Assembly: GCA_024275415.1 (NCBI GenBank)
Contig: JAJRZD010000033.1
Location: 18,551 to 82,550 of the forward strand
Direction of reading: 5' to 3'
DNA from: an archaeon
GTDB lineage: Archaea > Asgardarchaeota > Thorarchaeia > Thorarchaeales > Thorarchaeaceae
Length of the DNA: 64,000 nucleotides
Position 1 is the first letter of the stretch. The number at the start of each line of letters is the position of its first letter. The translations under genes and the position numbers were made by a program. The notes under the pieces are model-generated. The model worked only from the letters and a program-made list of their open reading frames with translations. It had not been told where the DNA came from and did not search any database. Shown here piece after piece: positions 17,700 through 26,268 of this stretch.

Positions 17700-18143
17700 T
17701 CAGAGTGATGACATACGATCGAAGAACTCGCCGAGGTCAATCAATCCGTTAAGGGTCATCATTTTCTCGAAAAGGGATTCCATCTGTTTGTCGTCTGAGA
17801 TGGCATTTGTAAGAAACCCATTGACTGCTGGCTTCAGTATCTCCTTGAGGTAAGACTCTCTGAGCAAGTTCAGGGCAGTCAGGATATCGGCAGACATGGC
17901 ACCCTTTCGGAGTACAGAAACCGCCTCGCTTATTTTCTCGTTGCACGGATGTTCCGGGTTGACGACATCGCGGGTTGTGTCTAAGGCTTCCTTGACAATG
18001 CTTCTGTAGAGTGTCTGTGCTTCTTCTCTGTTTGTATATGCCAGAATTTTGGTTTCAGAACATTTCGTGAGATAGGGGGATGAGATTCTTGATGCTGACT
18101 CGAGGAGCTTGCGGATTCTGATTATCTTCTCTTTATCAGTCAT
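17700..18143 (-). CDS. Small all-helical protein of unknown function
   Basis: This 147-residue protein is predicted all-helical and charged (KIIRIRKLLESASR, ILTALNLLRESYLKEILK). It has no TM segment or recognised motif. It is convergent with the coiled-coil/winged-helix gene (6-bp gap). The ATG at 18143 is used; a GTG at 18155 would add four residues. Confidence 0.65.
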   Translation of the reverse strand: MTDKEKIIRIRKLLESASRISSPYLTKCSETKILAYTNREEAQTLYRSIVKEALDTTRDVVNPEHPCNEKISEAVSVLRKGAMSADILTALNLLRESYLKEILKPAVNGFLTNAISDDKQMESLFEKMMTLNGLIDLGEFFDRMSSL

Positions 18144-18249
18144 TGACTCAACCACTCATAATTTACTCATCTATGCATTTAACACTGTCTAACGCATATC
18201 ACCTGACATGGGAACCAAAAGAAGGATAAGTGTGTCCAAGAGGAATCGG

Positions 18250-19302
18250 ATGACGATGAAAGAGGCGTTGTTATACTCCAAGGTCAAGGACGCCGTGCGT
18301 TGTGATCTCTGTGCTCGTCGATGTGTCATAGATGAGGGAGAGGCTGGGTTCTGCAACGTGCGAGTGGTCAAGAACGGAAAGCTGTACAGCAAGGTCTATG
18401 GTCTGGTCGATGGCATGGCTCCAGACCCGGTTGAAAAGAAGCCACTCTTTCATTTTGCTCCTGGCTCGAACACGTTCTCGATTAGCACGTCTTCCTGCAA
18501 CTTCAGATGCGACTTCTGTCTGAATTATCACTCTTCTCAGCGAGTGGAGCCTGTGGGAAAGGAGTTCTCACCTTCTGAGCTGATACAACTAGCGAAGAAA
18601 TACGACTGCCAAGGAATGTCCTACACCTACACCGAACCCACCATCTTCATGGAACTATGCTATGACACTGCCAAGATTGCACACAATGAAGGTATGTACA
18701 ATACATTCGTGACCAACGGATATATGACCGGTGAGGCTGTTGATCTCATCGCACCGTACTTGGATGCTGCATCTGTGAATTTCAAAGGGAGCGCCAACAA
18801 GGAGTTCTACAAGAATCTCATGGATGTCCCTAAGACCGAGCCAATTTTCAACAGCATGGAGCGGATGAAGGAGAAAGGCATTTTCATCGAGATAACCAAT
18901 CTTATCATCCCTAAAGTCGGGGACTTCCCCGGTGACACGGAGAGGCTTGCGAGTTGGGTTCTTGAGCACCTCGGTCCCAAGACGCCATTCCATTTTTCAT
19001 CCTTCGCTCCGACGTACAAGATGACACACCTGCCTAGGACTCCTGCATCGGTGATAGAGAAGCACATCAATATCGCACGAGAAGTTGGACTGAAATATGT
19101 CTACTCGGGCAACATTCCGGGGCACGATTATGAGAATACATATTGCCCCAAGTGCGGGTTCAAGGCGGTAGAACGATACTCGGTGTACCTCAAAAGGAAC
19201 AACCTCGCCGACGATGGGACTTGTCCCAAATGCGGGACTGGCCTGGGGATGGCAGGAGTCAAATGGATGCGAACGGGATCCGGAAGGTCACGATTCTTCT
19301 GA
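18250..19302 (+). CDS. amrS: AmmeMemoRadiSam system radical SAM protein (AmrS)
   Basis: This 350-residue protein matches the AmrS family of radical SAM enzymes. It has an N-terminal CDLCARRC cluster, the radical SAM triad C83-x3-C87-x2-C90 (SCNFRCDFC), MSYTYTEPTIF in place of the GGEP motif, and a C-terminal zinc-ribbon pair, CPKCG and CPKCG. It is predicted to work with AMMECR1 and Memo homologs on an unknown substrate; neither partner is in the window. The family normally begins just before the first cysteines, so I used ATG 18250 (preceded by GAGGAATC) rather than ATG 18208. The DUF2797 gene follows 9 bp downstream and may be cotranscribed. Confidence 0.9.
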   Translation: MTMKEALLYSKVKDAVRCDLCARRCVIDEGEAGFCNVRVVKNGKLYSKVYGLVDGMAPDPVEKKPLFHFAPGSNTFSISTSSCNFRCDFCLNYHSSQRVEPVGKEFSPSELIQLAKKYDCQGMSYTYTEPTIFMELCYDTAKIAHNEGMYNTFVTNGYMTGEAVDLIAPYLDAASVNFKGSANKEFYKNLMDVPKTEPIFNSMERMKEKGIFIEITNLIIPKVGDFPGDTERLASWVLEHLGPKTPFHFSSFAPTYKMTHLPRTPASVIEKHINIAREVGLKYVYSGNIPGHDYENTYCPKCGFKAVERYSVYLKRNNLADDGTCPKCGTGLGMAGVKWMRTGSGRSRFF

Positions 19303-19311
19303 GGTTCGCCT

Positions 19312-20193
19312 ATGCACGTTGTCGATGTCACTTGGAAGCCAACGGGAGATGGATTCCTGCATGGATTGACCTACTGGGATGGGACTGCTCTTGCATTCCT
19401 CCCTCTGCGTCCTGGTGATGAGATTGCATGGACGATCAAAGAGCCTCGATGCTGCATCGGTAGGCGCGATGAGAACAAAGAATGGGTGCGCTGCCCATCA
19501 TCGAACATTGTGCTGAAGAAGGCAAAGTGCTCTGAATGTCAGGAAGCTGACGGATTCGACTCCTGTATAAGGTGTACCGGTTTCACCTGCAATGCAAGTC
19601 GTTCACGCTTTGCGAGATGCGAGTCATCCAAGTATGTGGTTTACCTTGCCTTCTTTGCTGACGGGAGCCTGAAGGTAGGGGTTTCATCTGAAGGCAGAGA
19701 ACTAACACGCTGGGTCGAGCAGGGAGCTGACTTTGCCGCGGTGGTCGCGCGAGTGATAGGAGGACATATTGCCCGTAGATTAGAACATGATTTAGGTAAG
19801 GTGCACGGCATCAAGATGGCAATCCCACTCAGCAGAAAGGTCAACAGCCTGTTGAATAACCCTTCTTACTCTGATGCTGAAACCGCATTCTACGAGTTCC
19901 TAGAACGGGCTAATTGTGAACTTTGTCTGAAATCAATCGAGGTTATTGACCTTCGCAAGTACTATCACCTACAGGATTTAGATGCAGAGCCTTCACAGTG
20001 GCCCGATAACCGAGTTCCTCTGAGCGGACAGCAGATTATCGGGACGGTGCTTGGCATGAAAGGAAACATCCTAGTAACCTATATTGGGCACGCTTTCCTA
20101 TCTATTCTACTCAAAAAACTGATAGGGTATGCCTTGGACGACAAGGTGGGCAGACCGATACATTCACAAACAGGGCTGTTGGATTTTATCTGA
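19312..20193 (+). CDS. DUF2797 zinc-ribbon protein
   Basis: This 293-residue protein matches the DUF2797 family. It has CCIGRRDENKEWVRCPS, a zinc-binding set (CSECQE, CIRCTGFTCN), then VYLAFFADGSLKVGVSSEGRELTRWVEQGA. The last stretch resembles a GIY-YIG-like strand-helix unit (KVGV...R...RWxxQGA). Function is unknown. It lies 9 bp after amrS and 33 bp before the first longin-like gene, so it may be part of one long transcript. Confidence 0.85.
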   Translation: MHVVDVTWKPTGDGFLHGLTYWDGTALAFLPLRPGDEIAWTIKEPRCCIGRRDENKEWVRCPSSNIVLKKAKCSECQEADGFDSCIRCTGFTCNASRSRFARCESSKYVVYLAFFADGSLKVGVSSEGRELTRWVEQGADFAAVVARVIGGHIARRLEHDLGKVHGIKMAIPLSRKVNSLLNNPSYSDAETAFYEFLERANCELCLKSIEVIDLRKYYHLQDLDAEPSQWPDNRVPLSGQQIIGTVLGMKGNILVTYIGHAFLSILLKKLIGYALDDKVGRPIHSQTGLLDFI

Positions 20194-20226
20194 CAGGTCT
20201 TGGAGCAATAGGGTGCCTGTGAGATA

Positions 20227-21069
20227 ATGAACGCTGGGGACGAAGATGCACTAGTCCGGTATATCTCTCTTGTCAGGAGAGAAGGGGGAGAGCCCATGCT
20301 AGGTATTCCCTATCGCGAGATGAGTGTGGATCCAGACCTCGTTGCAAGCTTTGTCCTTGCCATCATCCTCTTCGAGAACAGACAGCTTCGAACCTTTGTA
20401 AAAGAGGGCTACATGGTCATCATCGAGGAAGGAGCATATACTGTCGGGTTATTGATTGTTGACAAGGTGGAGGACGACGAGCCATTCAGGAAGAATCTCA
20501 AGAGAATAGTCGACGAGTTCGAGGAGCGGTTCATGTCCACTCTTGAGAACTGGAAAGGTGACATCCGCCCGTTCCGTGAGTTCGCGCTCCGAATTCTGGA
20601 ATATTATCCGTATTCTACAGTCGACCTCAGAATGGTTCCTGTGTTGAACTCACAATCGGGTGCAAGCCCTGTTCAAAGACAACCTATCCCCTGGAGCGTA
20701 GGTGAAACCAATGTAAAGATTCAGAAGGTTCTCGGGTATATGAACGGCCGGCGTAGTATCGAAGAAATCATGACCGCAACAAAATTCTCAGAATCCGAGA
20801 TTCAAGCGATATTATCTATGCTGACTCGATATGATTGGGTACGATTCACAAGGAAACTCGAGGCTGTGTCAAGGCTAACAAGGATATGTGACCCGCCAAA
20901 GTATTTAGTAGGTGTATACGGTGATGAGTTCGTACGACTTGTAGACTTGTTCGATGGCAATCGGACATTCGAAGAGATATGCTCGTCCGTATCCATCAAT
21001 ACGGAGGTTGTAACAACACTCACGAAGCGACTGATCGAGATTGGGGTGCTCAAGTATCATGACGAATAG
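20227..21069 (+). CDS. Longin/roadblock-like domain fused to winged helices (paralog 1)
   Basis: This is a 280-residue protein. Residues 9-110 read as a longin-like fold: strand YISLVRREGGEPML, a helix VASFVLAIILFENRQL, strands YMVIIEEGAYTVGLLIVD, then a long amphipathic helix (FRKNLKRIVDEFEERFM). Residues about 155-280 look like two helix-turn-helix units (NGRRSIEEIMTATKFSESEIQAI; DGNRTFEEICSSVSINTEVV). Asgard genomes are known to be rich in longin and roadblock domains that partner small GTPases. No GTPase gene is adjacent. The downstream gene is a paralog with the same layout. The fold assignment is by eye. Confidence 0.65.
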   Translation: MNAGDEDALVRYISLVRREGGEPMLGIPYREMSVDPDLVASFVLAIILFENRQLRTFVKEGYMVIIEEGAYTVGLLIVDKVEDDEPFRKNLKRIVDEFEERFMSTLENWKGDIRPFREFALRILEYYPYSTVDLRMVPVLNSQSGASPVQRQPIPWSVGETNVKIQKVLGYMNGRRSIEEIMTATKFSESEIQAILSMLTRYDWVRFTRKLEAVSRLTRICDPPKYLVGVYGDEFVRLVDLFDGNRTFEEICSSVSINTEVVTTLTKRLIEIGVLKYHDE

Positions 21070-21077
21070 TCACAAAT

Positions 21078-21085
21078 CTTATATC
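21078..21085 (+). promoter_or_regulatory. TATA box before the second longin-like gene
   Basis: CTTATATC lies 54 bp before the ATG at 21132. A start site about 25 bp downstream leaves a leader of about 25 nt. Confidence 0.45.
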
Positions 21086-21131
21086 AATCCACCTTCGGAT
21101 GACACCTTGGATGTGATCTGGAGCGGTCGTC

Positions 21132-21983
21132 ATGCTTGTCGGGGAGAAATCAAAATTGTCGATTGATGAAACCAAGGTTCGTTATATATCTCTCATCCGT
21201 AGAGAGGGTGGTGAATCACTCGTCAATATCCCCTATGCAGAACTGACCGTGGATCCCGATCTGATAGCTGGCTTTGTCACTGCTGTCTTTATTTTCGCAG
21301 AAACACCAATCCGCACCATCAGAAAGGCTGCCTATGACATCCTGATTGAGGTCGGTGACAAGACCCTGCTTCTGCTGGTGGTTGACCCAATCCCTGACGA
21401 AGCTCCTTACAGGGCAAAGATGAAGAAGATACTCAAATGGGTCGAAGAGGAACACCTCCAGAAACTACGTAATTTTGAAGGTGATGTCCGTCTGTTCCGA
21501 GAGGTAGCGCTCAAGATATTGACCGAGTATCCCTATTCCCAGCCGGATCTTGACCTTGTCCCAGTGCGCAGGCAGAATGGCATACCGATTCCCTACCGGG
21601 TAGGGATTATCGACCACAAGCTTGAGAAGCTTGAGACCTTCATAAATGGCAAACGTACTGTCGCTGAAATTCTTGACCTGATTGGATATGATGAACAAGA
21701 AGCAACCGCATTAATCTCAGTGCTAGAGAAATACTGCTGGATCGAATACAAGCGTCGGCTAAGTGAAAAGGATTCCTTAGTGCGTAGCGACTGCTCGAAA
21801 TTCGCTGTCGAGCGTTTGAAGCAGCAATATGGTATGCCATTAGAAGAGATGCTGAAAAAGTTTGAGGAGCCCACCCCCATCAATGATGTCTTGGACTCGC
21901 TTGCTCTCGATAGGAATGCAGCGTGGTTTCTAGTGAACAAACTGCTCGAACTTGGATGCTTGAAGACACTTCACTCGGTCTGA
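21132..21983 (+). CDS. Longin/roadblock-like domain fused to winged helices (paralog 2)
   Basis: This 283-residue paralog of the preceding gene shares YISLIRREGGESLVNIPYAE, the SVDPDL/TVDPDL turn, the FRE-A-KIL-EYPYS helix and the INGKRTVAEILDLIGY winged-helix unit. The two diverge most in the linker and the last helix-turn-helix. A separate TATA box (21078-21085) suggests the second copy can be transcribed alone. A heterodimer of the two is plausible, since roadblock and longin proteins dimerise. Its last 13 bp overlap the convergent NifB-like gene. Confidence 0.65.
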   Translation: MLVGEKSKLSIDETKVRYISLIRREGGESLVNIPYAELTVDPDLIAGFVTAVFIFAETPIRTIRKAAYDILIEVGDKTLLLLVVDPIPDEAPYRAKMKKILKWVEEEHLQKLRNFEGDVRLFREVALKILTEYPYSQPDLDLVPVRRQNGIPIPYRVGIIDHKLEKLETFINGKRTVAEILDLIGYDEQEATALISVLEKYCWIEYKRRLSEKDSLVRSDCSKFAVERLKQQYGMPLEEMLKKFEEPTPINDVLDSLALDRNAAWFLVNKLLELGCLKTLHSV

Positions 21984-22804
21984 TGTATTAACGCATCGTC
22001 ACCTGGGATGCCAACAACATCACTCCTACATTGTTTACAATGTGCGAACTGCCGTACGTACTTTGACGCTACTTTTCTTGCATTAGCAATCTGTCCCTGT
22101 GACGGACGGTCGTATTGTTTCATTGCGCCTCGGGGTACAAGTGGCATTATGTTATGCAATGATGCACCATGCGCTGCGACGGTCTGTGCAATGGCGTCTA
22201 TCTCTTTATCATTCATGCCCGGGATTAAAATCGTATTCACTTTCACCGGTATCCCTAGATTGGATGCTTTCCGGAGTCCTTTGAGTTGACGGTCGATGAT
22301 AAGTTCCCCAATCTCAGCGCCTCTCAGGAATTCATCATGAAGGAATACCTGTCGATATATGCTGGTAGCAACCATTGGACTTGTCGTATTAATGGACACC
22401 GAGATCGCATCCACTCCCAACTGAACCAGATCACCTACCCTCTCAGCGAGTAGTATCCCGTTTGTGCTAATACATATACGCAAGTCCAGCTCTTCAGTTT
22501 GCACCCGATCCATAAGCTGGTAAGTCTGTTCGTTGAAAAGTGGTTCTCCAGGTCCTGATATCCCAAGGATGTGCAGGTTGGGCCTTAGCTGGTACTCCTT
22601 CGTCAGGACTGTCCATGCTTCAGACACTGAGAGGGACCTAGAGCAGCTTCCAGGGCCAAATCCGTGACATGATGAAGTACTGTTGTCGCAATATGCACAG
22701 CGAAGGTTGCATTGTGGAGCGACTGGAAGATGAATCCTTTCCCACAGGTTCTTTCGGGTGTGTGACCAACACGGGTGATGACAATACGGGAACGCACTCG
22801 GCAT
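21971..22804 (-). CDS. NifB-like radical SAM protein
   Basis: This 277-residue radical SAM protein has the triad C32-x3-C36-x2-C39 in RIHLPVAPQCNLRCAYC. That context, with LGISGPGEPLFN and the C-terminal HCKQCRSDVVGIPGDD, is typical of the NifB family (usual C-terminus RHCRQCRADAVG). NifB builds the 8Fe-9S core of nitrogenase cofactor. However, the usual ExRP motif is replaced here by SCHGFGPGS, and no nitrogenase gene is near, so it is likely a NifB relative making or using another metal cluster. It lies 12 bp downstream of the Roadblock gene in the same direction. Confidence 0.85.
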   Translation of the reverse strand: MPSAFPYCHHPCWSHTRKNLWERIHLPVAPQCNLRCAYCDNSTSSCHGFGPGSCSRSLSVSEAWTVLTKEYQLRPNLHILGISGPGEPLFNEQTYQLMDRVQTEELDLRICISTNGILLAERVGDLVQLGVDAISVSINTTSPMVATSIYRQVFLHDEFLRGAEIGELIIDRQLKGLRKASNLGIPVKVNTILIPGMNDKEIDAIAQTVAAHGASLHNIMPLVPRGAMKQYDRPSQGQIANARKVASKYVRQFAHCKQCRSDVVGIPGDDALIHQTE

Positions 22805-22816
22805 CTTCGTGGGTTC

Positions 22817-23209
22817 CTAGAGAAGGTTGGCGATGATGTCAGCAGCCTTTCTTGCGCACTGCTTGGCATCATTGAATATGAGCCCGAGTTTTGCATTATC
22901 CGGAGCTGTGATAGTTAACAGATATCCATTGGGAATAGAGATTGTCAATGTGGTGCCCCGTGTGCCTTGGATGATGATTGCCTTGAGGTCACCCTGTCGT
23001 AACTCCTTCACGGTCTGCTCACCGACTGCTTGTATGCTAGCCACCATGGCAGCCACCGAGACCTCTTCGACTCCTGAGATGAAATGACTGACAAAAGGAA
23101 GTCCTTCAACTGAAAAGATGGCAGCACCAAGGATGGGTGATTTGTGGTTCAAATCCACCAACAACTCTTTGAGGAGTTTCATCCCTTCATTCATGGTTTC
23201 TTGGTTCAT
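22817..23209 (-). CDS. Roadblock/LC7 domain protein
   Basis: This 130-residue single-domain protein matches Roadblock/LC7: helix MNEGMKLLKELLVDLNH, strand-turn GAAIFSVEGLPFVSHF, helix VSVAAMVASIQAVGEQTV, then strands KAIIIQGTRGTTLTISIPNGYLLTITAP and a final helix. These domains dimerise and bind small GTPases (MglB, Ragulator). Its gene is the first of an operon with the NifB-like radical SAM gene 12 bp downstream, so the two may work together. A GTPase partner would have to be encoded elsewhere. Confidence 0.88.
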   Translation of the reverse strand: MNQETMNEGMKLLKELLVDLNHKSPILGAAIFSVEGLPFVSHFISGVEEVSVAAMVASIQAVGEQTVKELRQGDLKAIIIQGTRGTTLTISIPNGYLLTITAPDNAKLGLIFNDAKQCARKAADIIANLL

Positions 23210-23275
23210 TCCTGTCTTCCCCTGTCGTCATCACGAGAAGAAGATGCCGTATATAATAGTACCGCGAAGACATTC

Positions 23276-24265
23276 TTACTCGATAAGGCGCACCGAGGTC
23301 ACGGTATCACTGTGCAACCGATTGGTGGGAAGCTTCATCACCCTCAAGACCGAGTCGGCTTCCTTCTCAAGTCCCTGCTCTTTCAGCATACCTACGAACT
23401 CGAAACCCGTGGAGATAGCGACCCCTTTCAGCGGTTTCCCCTTCTGACATGATGCAATGAGATCCTCGGCTGTGATAAGACTACATCTAAGGCGATCACC
23501 AACGTGCTTTTTCAAGTGCATGATGCCTTTTCGCGCTATCCCTCTGTTCTCCTTTTGCTCCTCAGTGAATGTAGGTCTCTTGGTGATCCTTTCTAGAATG
23601 GGGATACCGTCTTTTACCAGCTCCTCCGAGTCTAACGTATCGGAGTACAAGCTCCTTACACTTTTCGTACTAGTCGTTATCAGCCATGCTGTCCTATACG
23701 CCTTCTGATACCTCATGGCCTTCAGCAATTCTGACTGGCTGAGAAGAGTTATTGAGCGGTAGCCTTTGTATTCGACTGAGATTGTCCAGTTAGGGGTCTT
23801 GTGTTTCACCATCAAGTCTGGAGTTAGCCCTTCTCCTGTCGTGGGAACGCTTGTTTCCACATCTGGGAAGTAGCTCATGACAAGTGCCATGAATGCTTCA
23901 TGGAACATGTTATGTCTGAGATTCCTTGCCTCTTGTGGATGTTTCAGTCCTGCATCACGATACAGGACAGGCATCTCCACCTTTTGTCCCGTTCGCTTTT
24001 TCACCTCGTTCTTTGTGGTCAATCTACCCCTGCGGTGGTTCTCTTGGATAAGCCGGATTGCAGCCTCATACCCTACCAGTCTGAATATAGTCCTTCCAAG
24101 GGTCTTTGTGGACGAACCTTGCCGTTTTGCTTCTTCTTCTGCCCAGTCGACCACTTCCTGAGCGTCCTTGCCCAAGAGGTGGATGATCGAAGCCATCTTG
24201 TCATGTAATCCATATCGCTTGATGTGATTGCGCAACGGCGTGGGGTATTTCACTTTTCGTGCCAA
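23276..24265 (-). CDS. Putative PD-(D/E)XK endonuclease
   Basis: This 329-residue protein has a basic N-terminal helical domain and a central restriction-endonuclease-like core. The core shows HEAFMALVMSYF (helix with E), TGEGLTPDLMV (acidic metal ligand D) and WTISVEYKGYRS (E-x-K). The C-terminal third is helical. It may bind and cut DNA, but no specific family is recognised. It stands alone; the broken coiled-coil gene begins 41 bp away on the same strand. Confidence 0.6.
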   Translation of the reverse strand: MARKVKYPTPLRNHIKRYGLHDKMASIIHLLGKDAQEVVDWAEEEAKRQGSSTKTLGRTIFRLVGYEAAIRLIQENHRRGRLTTKNEVKKRTGQKVEMPVLYRDAGLKHPQEARNLRHNMFHEAFMALVMSYFPDVETSVPTTGEGLTPDLMVKHKTPNWTISVEYKGYRSITLLSQSELLKAMRYQKAYRTAWLITTSTKSVRSLYSDTLDSEELVKDGIPILERITKRPTFTEEQKENRGIARKGIMHLKKHVGDRLRCSLITAEDLIASCQKGKPLKGVAISTGFEFVGMLKEQGLEKEADSVLRVMKLPTNRLHSDTVTSVRLIE

Positions 24266-24306
24266 ATTATCTCCTCGGTTGTACGCCTATTATGGCGTAG
24301 CGCTGT

Positions 24307-25020
24307 TCAAAGGATTTCCTTGGTTAACTTAACCTCTTGGGTATCTTCATCGTACGAAACAAGGTCGGCATTCCTCAAGTCATGGACTGCTTTGATGATT
24401 GCAGCAGGCATGATTCCTGTGCTCGATTCCAAGTTCTTTCTGCTAATTGCAGCCTTCGTATCATGAAGGGTGTACAGGATCCTTGCGTGAGGCTTTCCAC
24501 CGAATATGTTCTCGATGAGCGTGATATAGATTGCAAGCAAGTCGCTGACATCGACCTTTTGTTCCATCTTTGCTTTCTCGGCGGATGCTTCCCTGTAGAG
24601 TGCGGACACACGTTCCAGTTGGGCATTTATCTGGTCCATCTCTGCCTTCAGCTCGTCCCGTTCTTTTCTGATGGCCTCCACTGCTTCGTCCTTCTCTGAT
24701 GCGATAGTTGCCGCCTCGTTTCGGATGCGTTCAAGCTCGGCCTTGACCTTATCAAATTCTGAATTGGTTTCGTCAAGCTTCGTCTGGATTTCTTGAACCT
24801 GCTGCTCAAGCTCGCTGATCCGCTTTTCCTTGGTTGAGATCTCCTCATCCTTCTTCTTTAATTTCTCATCGGCAGCCCAAGCCTTCTCTTCCGCCTCACG
24901 ACGCGCATCCCTGAGCTTGTCGCCTTAAGAGTTGAGTCTAGCGATCTCATCGAGAAGATGAAGTGTCTTGTCCTTCAAATCCTCAAAGTTACTGATTATG
25001 CCATCTCTGTCTATGCTCAT
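24307..25020 (-). pseudogene. Coiled-coil/winged-helix gene interrupted by an in-frame TAA
   Basis: From ATG 25020, preceded by a strong AGGAGGAG site, one frame runs to 24307 (238 codons) with a single TAA at 24925-24927, after codon 31. The N-terminal piece reads MSIDRDGIISNFEDLKDK. After the stop the frame continues as an E/K-rich coiled coil (REAEEKAWAADEKLKKKDEE onwards) and ends in a winged-helix-like domain (AISRKNLESSTGIMPAAIIKAV). The whole gene is a smaller version of the architecture at 16248-17693. The stop could be a real nonsense mutation, an assembly error, or bypassed; a later GTG might give a shortened product. Confidence 0.65.
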
Positions 25021-25188
25021 GATAGCTCTCCTCCTGTTTTCGTGTGTCACTAGTTCCTTAAATCAATTTCACTCTCCAAACCTTTGGTTTTCTTATCTGA
25101 TGTCGTTTGTACACATATTTCAGGGCTCGCTCAAAGACAATCCGACGATTTGAGCGCTTCGAGTTCTCTCATAAAGTTCAAAGCATCT

Positions 25189-26106
25189 TTACGAGAACAT
25201 GACATAGACTGCGGGCATCACAAAGTATCCGAACAGCAGCATGATGAGGAGCGCAACTGCGAGGAGTGCCCAGATTGCCCTGTTCCACTTGATGACGGTT
25301 CTTCCATCGAAGGGCTGGAAGGGTATCATGTTAAACAAACCAAGGAACGAGTTGAGTACAATTCCTCCTTGCAACACGAAGTAGACTGGGAGGATGAACG
25401 TTAGTCCGCTTAAAGGAATAGCAATGAAGATCATTGCAAACACGGCTGCGAAGACGAAATTGGACATCGGTCCTGCGAGATTGACCTTTCCGTCTTCGTC
25501 TATGGACTTTGCCCCGCTTGTGAAGACGGCTCCAGTCCCAAAGATTGGGATTGCGAACAATATGGCTATTGCTGATAGATAGTATCCCTGCATGGTCATC
25601 CTGAACTCCGCCCACATCCCATAATGCTGTGCTGTGAACTTGTGTGCGAACTCATGGACGAGATATGCAGCCAAGAATATCCCTATCGATGCTAGCGGAA
25701 CCCATCCATAACCCACACTGAATAAATAGATAATGACTGCAATCGCGTCAATAATCGGGATGGCCGAGTAGGCGCCGTACCTTGAATGCAACGCAATACT
25801 CACAAGGGTCACAAGCACGATGGAGATCATCAGGTCTTTCCTTTCTTGGGCTGAGAACCTGCGTTTTTTCGGTCGTTGTCTTCGTCTGTTGCGCACATCC
25901 CTTCTCCCATAATAGAATTCCTCTGTGGGCTCGTAGGAGTCAGACCCCAGCGATTCTGTAACACGTTGTTTCGCTTTTGCCTTCGCTAGGTGGATTCCTG
26001 GACAGCCGTGTCCTTCAGGCAATCGGTGATCCGCACAGTACACCCCATTACAATACGGGCAGGTGAAGCAAAGGTCCTCAATTCCACAAAGCGAGCATCG
26101 TGCCAT
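25189..26106 (-). CDS. Site-2-protease-like M50 peptidase with AN1-type zinc finger
   Basis: This intramembrane metalloprotease has an N-terminal AN1-type zinc finger (CSLCGIEDLCFTCPYC, then C and H ligands) and a basic linker. Five or six TM helices follow, with the zinc motif HEFAH and the distal motif NMIPFQPFDG that supplies the third ligand. I set the start at 26106, the ATG that follows GGTGATC at a short spacing; the frame also opens at 26118. Proteins with this AN1-M50 layout are common in archaea. The finger might bind a soluble client or a ubiquitin-like protein, which is inference. The substrate is unknown. Confidence 0.9.
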   Translation of the reverse strand: MARCSLCGIEDLCFTCPYCNGVYCADHRLPEGHGCPGIHLAKAKAKQRVTESLGSDSYEPTEEFYYGRRDVRNRRRQRPKKRRFSAQERKDLMISIVLVTLVSIALHSRYGAYSAIPIIDAIAVIIYLFSVGYGWVPLASIGIFLAAYLVHEFAHKFTAQHYGMWAEFRMTMQGYYLSAIAILFAIPIFGTGAVFTSGAKSIDEDGKVNLAGPMSNFVFAAVFAMIFIAIPLSGLTFILPVYFVLQGGIVLNSFLGLFNMIPFQPFDGRTVIKWNRAIWALLAVALLIMLLFGYFVMPAVYVMFS

Positions 26107-26268
26107 CGTGATCACCATGAATCGTACGTTCTGACTTTGAAAAATGCAGCTTTATGCCCTGAAAAGGCTATTCCTAACGTCAGTAGATGACACTTTGTAT
26201 AATGTGCTTTCTTAGTAACGCTTAAGTGAGCATCGAATTTTGAGCGCCTTGAAACACCTCTCTCCGAA

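Noticed and set aside
21971..22804. Part of a nitrogen-fixation locus
   Set aside because: No nifH, nifD, nifK, nifE or nifN in the window, and the ExRP motif typical of NifB is absent, so only a NifB relative is claimed.
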